A stretch of DNA of 14,511 nucleotides from Campylobacteraceae bacterium (GTDB lineage: Bacteria; Campylobacterota; Campylobacteria; Campylobacterales; Sulfurovaceae), in contig JALWZI010000205.1 in assembly GCA_027002755.1 (NCBI GenBank), positions 1-14,511 on the forward strand, in the 5' to 3' direction. This document shows positions 1-7,364 of the stretch, in pieces. Each line of letters opens with the position of its first letter. The stretch's first letter is position 1. The notes under the pieces are model-generated. The model was given only the letters and a program-made list of their open reading frames with translations, was not told the origin of the DNA and ran no database searches. The position numbers and the translations under genes were made by a program.

Positions 1-1046
1 GCAGAGGCCAGGAGAATCGCCGCGACGAGACTCAGAATGAACTGGCCGCTTGCCCGTTTTTGAAAAGCGGGAGGCCGGGGATTCTGGGTGAAGTTGACCA
101 TCCCTTCCGGCTCTTCCAGGTACTGCTGCGCCACCCGGACCATCAACGGATGGTATTGGTCGACGTACCACTCGTCGCTCTTGATCTTGAAATCGAACAT
201 CAGTGAACCGGAGTAGAGCCCCAGGTAGTTCTGGGCATACTCGTCCACGCCGCTGATAGGCCCAAGTTCGCTGCCGATGAACATCTGATCGATCACATCG
301 ACATTGTAGGCGCGCTTGGTATAGATGACGATATCGTTGATGGTGATGAAGATCTCGTTGAAGAGCCGGGTCAGATTCTGCTGGAACTCCAGATGGGTCG
401 TTTTGACCCCCTCTTTCTGGAAGATCCGGAAAAACTGCTTCTCATCGACGGTCTTGCCTGCGATCTCGCAATAGCGGTCATAGAGATGCTTCAGGGTGTA
501 CTGGATCGATTTACTGTAGAGGTACTCCCCGTCACGATAAAAGGTCAGCGTCGTATCGTAATGGGTGAAATAGAGAAAGCAGTGAACTTTCTTTCTCTCC
601 AGGACATTGTTGTCGTAGAGCGGTTGATAGAGCAGCGGTGCCGGAACGATGAGATCGACATATTTGATCTCGTTGCGAAGCTCTTCGAAGACTTCGTCAT
701 AACGTCCCTTCTCCAGGACGAAAACCTGGAACTGCCGTCCTTCGCCATCACCTGTGATCTCCCGGTACTGGAAAAGGTACTCGGTCGCCGGATCAAGACC
801 CAGTTCGTCATAGGCTTTGTCCTCCAGCGCGCCGGCGACATCCTCATCGGGGATGTTTCGGCTGATGCTGAGGGGAGCGATGATCAGATCTTTGTTGGCG
901 ACAAAGGATGTGTAGTAGTTCTGTCGTTTGAACTGCAGTTTGTCGACGGGCCGCAACTCATCGTTTCTATAGAGATAGGAACGATGGTTGTAGTTGTCGA
1001 TCGTGACGATCGACTGGAACGTTTTTTCTTGTTTGCTTCCCTTCAT
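1..1046 (-). CDS. PilM/GspL-like ASKHA-fold protein with C-terminal membrane segment (3' end outside window)
   Basis: This open frame reads 348 codons from the ATG at 1046 and runs off the window without a stop. No function is certain. Residues 1-320 look like the actin-like (ASKHA) cytoplasmic domain of PilM/GspL assembly proteins: a short beta-strand start (SIVTID, 12-17), a second strand-turn-strand block near 155-180 (FLYFTHYDTTLTF then DGEYLYSKSI) where PilM has its second phosphate loop, and FIGSELGPISGVDEY (256-270), resembling the adenosine motif. After a proline-rich linker (323-327) a hydrophobic segment starts at about 336 (FILSLVAAILLAS), as expected for a GspL-like or PilM-PilN-like fusion anchoring a type II secretion, type IV pilus or competence platform. 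An in-frame ATG at 1061 would add five residues, but the purine-rich GGAAGGAAGGGG stretch ahead of 1046 favours the shorter start. It lies downstream of era with a promoter of its own. Assignment is by fold-like features only. Confidence 0.55.
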   Translation of the reverse strand, partial: MKGSKQEKTFQSIVTIDNYNHRSYLYRNDELRPVDKLQFKRQNYYTSFVANKDLIIAPLSISRNIPDEDVAGALEDKAYDELGLDPATEYLFQYREITGDGEGRQFQVFVLEKGRYDEVFEELRNEIKYVDLIVPAPLLYQPLYDNNVLERKKVHCFLYFTHYDTTLTFYRDGEYLYSKSIQYTLKHLYDRYCEIAGKTVDEKQFFRIFQKEGVKTTHLEFQQNLTRLFNEIFITINDIVIYTKRAYNVDVIDQMFIGSELGPISGVDEYAQNYLGLYSGSLMFDFKIKSDEWYVDQYHPLMVRVAQQYLEEPEGMVNFTQNPRPPAFQKRASGQFILSLVAAILLAS

Positions 1047-1075
1047 ACCCCTTCCTTCCATGACCTTCGAAACCA

Positions 1076-1103
1076 ATTGTATATGTTATAATATTAAAAT
1101 CAA
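1076..1103 (-). promoter_or_regulatory. Candidate sigma-70 promoter for the PilM-like gene
   Basis: On the minus strand TTGATT (1098-1103) is followed after 16 bases by TACAAT (1076-1081), inside the most AT-rich stretch of the window. Initiation would fall near 1069, leaving a leader of about 23 bases that includes the ribosome binding site. It suggests the PilM-like gene can be transcribed independently of the upstream era-glyS unit. No convincing era terminator hairpin is visible in the 111-bp gap. Confidence 0.45.
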
Positions 1104-1157
1104 CTTATTTACTCTTCATTTATATTTTTTTCTTCAAGTTTGTTTCGGGAAAGGGGG

Positions 1158-2051
1158 TTAGAAGATATAGCCGATCTCTTCCAGGTTCTTTCTGTTCTTG
1201 CTCCAGCCTTTTCGTACAACGACATGCAGGTCCAGATAGATCTTTTTCCCGGCGAATGCCTCCATGAGCTTCCGGGCGTGGGCTCCCAGGCGGCGAACCG
1301 ATTCGCCCCGGTTGCCGATGATCATCCGCTTCTGTGTCTCCTTTTCGGTAATGATCGTCGCGTAGACATGGTCGATATCCTCTCCCTCTTCGACCCGGTC
1401 GATCACCACGTCACTCTCATAGGGGATCTCCTCGCTGAGCTTTTCGAAGAGTGCTTCCCGGATCAGCTCCCGGTAGATGTCCCGGATGTTCTCTGTCGTG
1501 AGAATCTCCGGATCGTAGAGCCAGGGATGCTCGGGCAGATGTCTGACGATCTCGTCGAGGAGCTGCTCACGCCCCACGTTCTTCTTGACCGAATAGGGAA
1601 TCAGCGCCAGGAAGCGGTCCTGATAGCGGCTGTATTCGGCGATTTTGGCCAGGATCTTTTCGTTGCTCACCTGATCGATCTTGCTCAGGACGACGATATG
1701 GGGGGTTCCTTTCTTCTCTATCCGCTTGAGAAAACGCTCATACTCCTCCAGAGAATCGGTCACCGGAGCGATGAAGAGGATCAGATCGGCATCACCGATG
1801 GCTTTGAGGGCCTCTTCGAGCATGAACTGGTTGAGGAGCTTCTCCTTCTCGTGCAGCCCCGGGGTATCCACGAAAATGATCTGGGCATTGTCGTGCATGA
1901 CGATGATATTCATCCGCTTGCGGGTCGCCTGGGCCTTTTTGGAGACCATGGCCAGCTTCTCGCCCACCAGATGGTTCAGCAGCGTACTTTTTCCGGCGTT
2001 GGGACGCCCGACCACAGCAACAAAACCGGAACGCATGGGCTGGGAACTCAT
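1158..2051 (-). CDS. era: GTPase Era, ribosome assembly factor
   Basis: Era binds the 3' end of 16S rRNA and acts as a checkpoint in 30S subunit maturation. At 297 residues it has the normal family length. The N-terminal GTPase domain shows G1 GRPNAGKS (15-22), the switch I region QATRKR with the G2 threonine T43, G3 DTPG (62-65), G4 as SKID (123-126) instead of NKxD, and G5 SVK (154-156) in place of the usual SAK. The C-terminal KH domain carries the RNA-binding GxxG loop as GNRG (246-249), and the stretch EIPYESDV (208-215) is typical of Era. The ATG overlaps the glyS stop as ATGA, so translation is probably coupled to glyS. The SKID variant probably recurs in epsilonproteobacterial Era proteins and does not suggest a dead protein. 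Confidence 0.95.
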   Translation of the reverse strand: MSSQPMRSGFVAVVGRPNAGKSTLLNHLVGEKLAMVSKKAQATRKRMNIIVMHDNAQIIFVDTPGLHEKEKLLNQFMLEEALKAIGDADLILFIAPVTDSLEEYERFLKRIEKKGTPHIVVLSKIDQVSNEKILAKIAEYSRYQDRFLALIPYSVKKNVGREQLLDEIVRHLPEHPWLYDPEILTTENIRDIYRELIREALFEKLSEEIPYESDVVIDRVEEGEDIDHVYATIITEKETQKRMIIGNRGESVRRLGAHARKLMEAFAGKKIYLDLHVVVRKGWSKNRKNLEEIGYIF

Positions 2052-4102
2052 ACGGAGATCTCTTTGAGGTCGGCGATGGAAAGGAAGGCGCGGTAGATGG
2101 AAGCGACCAGGTGCTGACGGTTCCGCCGCAGATCCTTCTCCTCGGCATTGACCAGGACCGCATCGAAGAAGGCATCGAGTGTGGGCTTCAGGGCAAAGAG
2201 CGCCTCGAGCTCCTGGCGGTAATCGGCATACTCCCGTTTTTGTGTCTCCTGGAAAGCTTCCCAGAGTTTCTGCTCCTCCTCGGATCGGAAAAGAGCCGGG
2301 TCGACATTCAGATCTCCGGAGAGATCCACTTCCGCGGAGATATTGGCGACCCGCTTGAAAGTGGTGAAGAGCTCCCGCGATTCCCGGCGCTCCAGGATCT
2401 CGGTGAGGGCTTCGACCTTTTTGGCCAGCTCGTTGATATCCCGCTCTCCCGTCGCCAGGACGGCGGTGATGACGGAGGGGTTGGCCCGGAGAGATTTGTA
2501 GACCCGTTCCAGAATGAACTCTTCCAGACGTTCCCTCTCGAAAGGGGCGTACTGGTCGGCCAGCAGATCGAGGATCGCGGGAATGTCGAAACTCAGATCG
2601 TAACGGGTCACGATGCGGATGATCCCGTTGACCGCCCGGCGCAGAGCGAAAGGGTCCCGCGAACCTGTGGGGATCTGCCCGACGCTGAAGAGCCCCAGCA
2701 GGGTATCGAGTTTGATCGCCATGGCCAGAATGGAAGAGAAGATGGTACTGGGAAGCTCCGCCCCCTCCCCCTCGGGACGGTACTGCTCTTTGATCGCGGT
2801 GCAGACCAGGGGATCCTCTCCCAGGGCCTTGGCGTAGTAGTAGCCCATCAGCCCCTGCAGCTCCGTAAATTCGTAGACCATCTCCGTCAGCAGATCCGCC
2901 TTGGCCAGGGTGACGGCCCGGTCCATCAGCCCCTCGATCTCCAGCGCGCTGCGTCCCGTCTCGTGCTCCAGCTCGTCCATGTAGATCCCGGCCAGACGCA
3001 GAGCGATGTTGCGTTCCCGGTCCACCTTGTCCCGCAGGGTCCCCAGGCCGTCGATGAACTGGATCTTTTCCAGGCCGTCGATGGTCAGCCCCCGCTTCAG
3101 ATCGTTGCGGTAGAAGAAGAGCGCATCCTCCAGCCGGGGACGCAGGACCCGCTCGTTGCCGGCGATCACCTGGCTGTAATCATCGGTGACGGCGTTGCTG
3201 ACGACGACGAAACGGTTGGAGAGATTCCCCGCCGCATCGAAGACCGGGAAATAGCGCTGATGTTCCTTCATGGAGGTGATGATCACCTCCGGAGGCAGCT
3301 CCAGGAACTTCTCGTCGAAGCTTCCCATCAGGGCCTTGGGGTATTCGGTGATGGCCACGACTTCATTCAACAACGCTTTGTCCTCTTCGATCCGCAGGTC
3401 GCTCTCCGCTTCGATGGCGGCAAAGTCTTCGCGAATCATCTCCCGGCGCCGGGCAGGATCCAGGATCACTCTGCCCGCCTCCAGGATGCTCGTATAACTT
3501 TCGATATCGGGGACCTCCACCGGATCGAAACTCACCATACGGTGCAGATAGGTCCGTTTGTCGGAGGCGACTCCGAAGAGTTCGGCGGGGACGCTGCGAT
3601 CGCCCAGGCGGACCTGGAGCCATCGGACGGGGCGGATAAACTCGTCATGCCGGTCACCCCAGCGCATCATCTTGCCGAAGTTCATGGAGGCGATCCATTC
3701 ACGGATCATCTCCGGCAGCAGCTCTTCTGTGGAGCGTCCCGGAACCTCCCGGCGATAGTAGAGCACCTCCCGCTCTCCCTTTTTCAGGCGCTGAAGCTCC
3801 TCGAAAGCCACACCGCACTTGCGGGCGAACCCTTCTCCGGCCGGCGTGGGTTTGCCGTCACGGAGCGCGATCTCCACCAGCGGCCCAACCATCTCCTCCA
3901 CCCGGTCGGCCTGGCGCTCGGGGATGGCCGGGTGCTGCAGGACGAGTCGTCGGGGGGTATAGAGAAAGCCGAAGTCGCTTTCGAGCTGTCGCTCGGCGAG
4001 GATCTCCCTCCAGGATTTTTCGATACGGTCCAGAATCTTGAGCAGAGGAATCGCCGGCAGCTCCTCCACACCGATTTCGATCAAGAGCGGTTGCGTCGTC
4101 AC
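2048..4102 (-). CDS. glyS: Glycine--tRNA ligase beta subunit
   Basis: This is the beta subunit of the bacterial alpha2beta2-type glycyl-tRNA synthetase, which charges tRNA-Gly in the cytosol. The alpha subunit (glyQ) is not in the window and must be encoded elsewhere. The 684 residues match the family length. Diagnostic motifs are EIGVEELP (9-16), YTPRRL (48-53), SMKEHQRYF (277-285), RPRLEDALFF (321-330), EFTELQG (411-417) and TGSRDPFALRR (479-489). The C-terminal part (about 520-684) corresponds to the DALR-like anticodon-binding region. The start is a GTG at 4102 preceded by AAGGA at about eight bases, and the product begins with the usual short lead into EIGVEELP. It lies 87 bp downstream of gpsA and overlaps era by four bases at its end. 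Confidence 0.97.
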   Translation of the reverse strand: MTTQPLLIEIGVEELPAIPLLKILDRIEKSWREILAERQLESDFGFLYTPRRLVLQHPAIPERQADRVEEMVGPLVEIALRDGKPTPAGEGFARKCGVAFEELQRLKKGEREVLYYRREVPGRSTEELLPEMIREWIASMNFGKMMRWGDRHDEFIRPVRWLQVRLGDRSVPAELFGVASDKRTYLHRMVSFDPVEVPDIESYTSILEAGRVILDPARRREMIREDFAAIEAESDLRIEEDKALLNEVVAITEYPKALMGSFDEKFLELPPEVIITSMKEHQRYFPVFDAAGNLSNRFVVVSNAVTDDYSQVIAGNERVLRPRLEDALFFYRNDLKRGLTIDGLEKIQFIDGLGTLRDKVDRERNIALRLAGIYMDELEHETGRSALEIEGLMDRAVTLAKADLLTEMVYEFTELQGLMGYYYAKALGEDPLVCTAIKEQYRPEGEGAELPSTIFSSILAMAIKLDTLLGLFSVGQIPTGSRDPFALRRAVNGIIRIVTRYDLSFDIPAILDLLADQYAPFERERLEEFILERVYKSLRANPSVITAVLATGERDINELAKKVEALTEILERRESRELFTTFKRVANISAEVDLSGDLNVDPALFRSEEEQKLWEAFQETQKREYADYRQELEALFALKPTLDAFFDAVLVNAEEKDLRRNRQHLVASIYRAFLSIADLKEISV

Positions 4103-4121
4103 GTTTTCGATCCTTGTAATC

Positions 4122-4140
4122 CCGGCAAAACAGGTGCCGG
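4122..4140 (-). other. Small stem-loop in the gpsA-glyS gap
   Basis: A perfect inverted repeat, CCGGCA (4122-4127) and TGCCGG (4135-4140), encloses a 7-base loop in the leader of glyS, about 20 bases before its GTG start. No U-run follows on the minus strand, so it is not a classical intrinsic terminator. It may stabilise a processed 5' end or modulate glyS translation, or it may be chance. Confidence 0.3.
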
Positions 4141-4189
4141 AAGAGTTATGGCTATGATTTTATCGAAAAAGGGGTGAAAGGAAGGTGGA

Positions 4190-5080
4190 TCAGCGTTTGA
4201 GCAGGTCGGTAACGCTTTGACGGGGGTCCTTGCCCTCGTAGAGCATGGCATAGACCTCGGCGGCGATGGGGAGGTAGAGCCCCTCCTTTTGGGCGATGCG
4301 GTGGAGCGCCTCAGCCGTCGGAACCCCTTCGGCTACTTCGCCCAACTCTTCCAGAATCCGTTCCCGATCTTTTCCCACCGCCAACCCCAGGCCGACCCGG
4401 TAGTTACGGGACAGCCGGCTGCTGGCGGTGAGAAAGAGATCCCCGGCTCCGCCCAGGGAGAGGAAGGTCTCGGCCCTTGCTCCGTAATGCGTCCCGAATC
4501 GTCCCATCTCCACCAATCCCCGGGAGATCATCGCCGCCCGGGCGTTGTTGCCCAGTTCCAGTCCGTCGCAGATCCCTCCGGCGATGGCGATGACGTTTTT
4601 GTAGGCTCCTCCCACTTCGGCTCCGGCGATATCGTCATCGACATAGCCTTTGATGAAATCGGGCAGCGCTTCGGCATAATGCTCCGCCAGCTGACGGTTG
4701 AGAGAGCTGACCACCAGGGCGGTAGGAAGGGAACGCATCACTTCGGCGGCGAAAGAGGGGCCGGAAAGAAAGGCGAGCCGATCCGGAGGGAGAAACTCTT
4801 CGAAGACTTCGTTGAGCAGGGCCCCTGTGGCGATCTCGATCCCTTTGGCGGCCACCAGGACCTTCTGCCCCCGGTCGACGAAGTGCTCCTCCATCCAGCG
4901 GCGGACGAACTGGGCCGGAATGACCATCACCAGGTATTCCCGTCCCATCGCCTCCTCCACCGGGACGAAGTTCGGGATCTCATGCCGGTGTCTCGAGGTG
5001 ATCACCACATCGTTCTTCTGTCCGAAGGCGTGGTGGAGCGCCTGTCCCCACCTCCCCGCACCGATGATCGCCATCTTCAT
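4190..5080 (-). CDS. gpsA: Glycerol-3-phosphate dehydrogenase [NAD(P)+]
   Basis: GpsA reduces dihydroxyacetone phosphate to sn-glycerol 3-phosphate with NAD(P)H, supplying the backbone for phospholipid synthesis in the cytosol. The 296-residue protein starts with a Rossmann dinucleotide loop GAGRWG (7-12). Family motifs follow: AAKGIE (77-82), SGPSFAAEV (106-114), AYKN with the catalytic-type lysine K161, GLELGNNA (173-180), GGAGDLFLT (210-218) and SRNYRVG (224-230). The C-terminal helical domain is complete, so length and motifs are normal, though slightly short compared with the usual 320-340 residues. The ATG overlaps the stop codon of the upstream RCK gene (ATGA) and is preceded by one of the best ribosome binding sites in the window. 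An in-frame ATG two codons later could also serve. Confidence 0.96.
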   Translation of the reverse strand: MKMAIIGAGRWGQALHHAFGQKNDVVITSRHRHEIPNFVPVEEAMGREYLVMVIPAQFVRRWMEEHFVDRGQKVLVAAKGIEIATGALLNEVFEEFLPPDRLAFLSGPSFAAEVMRSLPTALVVSSLNRQLAEHYAEALPDFIKGYVDDDIAGAEVGGAYKNVIAIAGGICDGLELGNNARAAMISRGLVEMGRFGTHYGARAETFLSLGGAGDLFLTASSRLSRNYRVGLGLAVGKDRERILEELGEVAEGVPTAEALHRIAQKEGLYLPIAAEVYAMLYEGKDPRQSVTDLLKR

Positions 5081-5787
5081 TCCATCACCTCCCTGGGGTG
5101 TCGTATCGCCTCTTCGAAACGGTCCAGATCCTCGTCGTGCCCGATGCAGACGATGATGTCACCGCTGTCGAGCTTGTGCTCCAGTCCGGTGGTAACGAAG
5201 ATGAAACTGTTCCCCAGTTCCACATCGATCATCCCGATGAAGATCACGCCGTAACGCCGGAAATCGATCTCGTCGAGGGAACGCTCATGGAGGAACGACC
5301 CTTCGGGGATCCGGATCTCCCGGAAGCTGTATTCGTGATTGCTGTCCAGGAACCCCTCCATAAACCGGGTGGCGATGGGTTTGTTGAGGATGTTGTGGAT
5401 CCGGTTGGCACTGACGGCATAGAGGTCGATCACCTGGCTCGCCCCGGCCATTTTGAGCTTGCGGGTGGCGTGGATCGAATCGGAAAGTGCCAGGATCCTG
5501 TTCTCCGGGAAGAGCGCTTTGAGGGAGAGGACCAGAAAGACATTGAGATGATCGTCATCCATGACACAGACCAGTTGATCCTCCGGATCCACGGGCAGCG
5601 TCTCCAGGGCGCTGTCGTCGGTCACATCCATGAGCAGAGAGCGCTTGAAGCCCCCCTTCAGCGAAGCCTGATAACGGGACTCTCCCGACTCCACCAGGAT
5701 CACTTCGGCCCCATGCTCCACCAGGGTATCGGCGATACTCCGTCCGAACTTCCCGTACCCGAATAGAATGATGCGGTTGCGGCTCAT
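5077..5787 (-). CDS. Free-standing RCK (TrkA-N/TrkA-C) regulatory protein
   Basis: This is a soluble regulator of potassium conductance type: an N-terminal RCK/TrkA-N Rossmann domain that binds a nucleotide, then a TrkA-C domain. Taking the ATG at 5787 (236 residues), the dinucleotide loop GYGKFG is at 10-15 and an acidic residue ending beta2 (VESGE, E33) is present. The link to the C-terminal domain comes at about 140-150, and the TrkA-C part ends in a typical strand pattern (SGDIIVCIGH). A GTG three codons upstream also opens the frame, but it leaves only one base between the GGAAG and the start. The ATG at 5787 has GGAAG eight bases ahead and forms the same 4-bp ATGA overlap with the channel gene that the other genes here show. 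The tight coupling suggests it acts on the channel encoded just upstream. The exact ligand is not evident. Confidence 0.88.
   Translation of the reverse strand: MSRNRIILFGYGKFGRSIADTLVEHGAEVILVESGESRYQASLKGGFKRSLLMDVTDDSALETLPVDPEDQLVCVMDDDHLNVFLVLSLKALFPENRILALSDSIHATRKLKMAGASQVIDLYAVSANRIHNILNKPIATRFMEGFLDSNHEYSFREIRIPEGSFLHERSLDEIDFRRYGVIFIGMIDVELGNSFIFVTTGLEHKLDSGDIIVCIGHDEDLDRFEEAIRHPREVME
5084..5092 (-). promoter_or_regulatory. Strong ribosome binding site of gpsA
   Basis: GGAGGTGAT on the minus strand is a near-perfect complement to the 16S rRNA 3' end, with GGAGG seven bases before the gpsA ATG. It lies within the last codons of the RCK gene. It suggests gpsA is translated more strongly than coupling alone would give. 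Confidence 0.7.
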
Positions 5788-7364
5788 CTCAGACACTTCC
5801 TTTCATCGAGGCAGCTGTTCTCCCGGAAATAGGCGATATTGGCCTTGTGCCCCATGACCAGCAGAACGTCCCCGGTCTCCACGACCACCTCATCCTCGGG
5901 ATTGAAGAGGAACTCCTTCGTTTCGGCTTTCTGGATCCCGATGAGCACGAGCTTGTAGGCCCGGAAATCGATGGCCCCCACCCTCTGCCCCGCCAGAGAG
6001 CTGTGTTCCAGCACCCGTACCTCATCCAGCAGGGCCACGTTCTGCCCGGTGAAAATGGCATGGATCGCCTTGTACATGATTGGTTTGAGGATCGCCGTCA
6101 CCATCATGGTCCCCGCCACCTGATTGGGCAGCAGCACATGATCGGCTCCGGCCCGTTCGTACTTGCTGACGATCTTCGGGGTGCTGGCCCGGGCGATGAC
6201 CCGGATCCTCGGATCGACACTTTTGGCGTTGAGAATGATATAGATATTCTCCACATCGTCATGGGACATACAGAGCACTGTCACCTGGGAACCCTTGATG
6301 TTGAAGCGGGCCAGGGTTTCATGGCGACTGGCGTCGTCCACGATGGCATCGTACCCGTCGTGGAGCGCCTCCTGGACCTTTTCGGGATCCTTTTCCAGTA
6401 TGATGTAAGGATAGCGTTTCGCTTCGCTCTGCCGGAAGAACATCTTGGTCATCTGTCCGTAGCCGCAGATGATGAGAAACTCCTGCTTGCGGTTGATCTC
6501 CTCGACGATACGCTCCTCTTTGAGCTCGTTGAGCTTTTCGGAAAAGGCCGAGACGATCACCGAAGTGGCAAAGGAGATCATGGCGATCCCGAAGAGGATG
6601 ATCACCATGGCGATCACCCGCCCCATGTCGGTCACCGGAGCGATATCCCCGTAGCCGACGGTGGTGATGGTCACCAGGGACCAGTAGACCGCGTCGAAGA
6701 TATTGTGGATGGCCGGATTGCGCATATCCTCCAGGACATAGATGGCGATCGCCCCGGTGAGTGTGACGAAGATGAGCAGACCCAGCAGGGTCAGCAGTTC
6801 GAAACGTTTGGTCGCCAGGACCTCGACGAACTGATTGATACTCCGGGTGTAGCGCAGCAGCTTGAGAAAGCGGAAAAGGACGAAGATCCTCAGGACCCGA
6901 AGCGGGCGGTAGGCCGGCAGGATCGCCAGGAGGTCGATGATGGCCGCCGGGGTGACCATGTAGGCGAGTTTTTTCCGCAAACCCCGTACCAGTGCCGGCC
7001 AAAGCCGGAACTCCCGCCCCACCGCCGTCGCCTGTTCGTACTCCCGGACCAGATCCCCGGTCAGATCGCTGGAGATCCAGAGCCGGAGCAGGTACTCCAC
7101 GAGAAAGACGAAGGAGACGAAGTAGATGTCGTAGTAGTCCAGCCAGGCAGGAACCGGGTGTTTGACCTCCCAGATCAGAATAAAGACTGAACTGAGGATC
7201 AGAAAAATGATGAAAAAGTCAAAAAAGCGTTTGTAGGGGTTCTGGTTGTTCTCCAGGAGGTCGGTCACCCTCTCCCGCAGACGGCGGTAACGCGGCGAAC
7301 GGTTGAGCCCGATGGCCCAGTGGAGGATCTTCGATTCGAGGCGCTCCCGGAGTGTACGGATCAT
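5784..7364 (-). CDS. Voltage-gated-type 6TM potassium channel with C-terminal RCK domain
   Basis: An inner-membrane K+ channel of the six-helix class. Membrane segments are predicted at about 47-66 (S1), 80-98 (S2), 136-150 (S3), 189-211 (S5) and 248-272 (S6), with the selectivity filter TVGYGD at 235-240 in a canonical pore loop. S4 (about 153-174) carries a basic residue at nearly every third position (R153, R156, R159, R165, K168, R171, R174), as in a working voltage sensor. The cytoplasmic part starts with an RCK/TrkA-N fold ([11 protein letters not shown], 296-306), where the third glycine of GxGxxG is replaced by T306, and ends in a TrkA-C-like domain (about 441-515). A basic N-terminal 40 residues precede S1. 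The ATG overlaps the gatB stop (ATGA) and the 3' end overlaps the RCK gene. At 526 residues it is longer than E. coli Kch (about 417) because it has a full TrkA-C and a long S2-S3 linker. Confidence 0.93.
   Translation of the reverse strand: MIRTLRERLESKILHWAIGLNRSPRYRRLRERVTDLLENNQNPYKRFFDFFIIFLILSSVFILIWEVKHPVPAWLDYYDIYFVSFVFLVEYLLRLWISSDLTGDLVREYEQATAVGREFRLWPALVRGLRKKLAYMVTPAAIIDLLAILPAYRPLRVLRIFVLFRFLKLLRYTRSINQFVEVLATKRFELLTLLGLLIFVTLTGAIAIYVLEDMRNPAIHNIFDAVYWSLVTITTVGYGDIAPVTDMGRVIAMVIILFGIAMISFATSVIVSAFSEKLNELKEERIVEEINRKQEFLIICGYGQMTKMFFRQSEAKRYPYIILEKDPEKVQEALHDGYDAIVDDASRHETLARFNIKGSQVTVLCMSHDDVENIYIILNAKSVDPRIRVIARASTPKIVSKYERAGADHVLLPNQVAGTMMVTAILKPIMYKAIHAIFTGQNVALLDEVRVLEHSSLAGQRVGAIDFRAYKLVLIGIQKAETKEFLFNPEDEVVVETGDVLLVMGHKANIAYFRENSCLDERKCLR
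5796..5803 (-). promoter_or_regulatory. Ribosome binding site that decides the RCK gene start
   Basis: AAAGGAAG on the minus strand lies eight bases before the ATG at 5787, but only touches the alternative GTG at 5796. This spacing supports the ATG as the true start. Confidence 0.6.

Noticed and set aside
1..60. Possible frameshift just before the C-terminal membrane segment of the PilM-like gene
   Set aside because: A first reading seemed to break the frame near base 60, but careful re-reading of the T-run at 57-61 showed the frame is continuous into the hydrophobic segment.
393..1091. Long plus-strand frame opposite the PilM-like gene
   Set aside because: It is the antisense shadow of the minus-strand coding region. 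Its product has no recognisable domain and the minus-strand reading gives coherent motifs and a membrane segment.
4150..4170. GATAAAAT on the minus strand as a -10 box for glyS
   Set aside because: No supporting -35 or extended -10 is present, and the gap lacks a terminator for gpsA, so read-through is the simpler view.
2111..4177. 688-codon plus-strand frame opposite glyS
   Set aside because: It mirrors glyS in a GC-rich region. The product resembles no family, and glyS on the other strand has all its expected motifs.
5788..5796. GTG at 5796 as start of the RCK gene
   Set aside because: It leaves no proper spacing to the GGAAG ribosome binding site. The ATG at 5787 has eight bases of spacing and the ATGA overlap typical of this operon.
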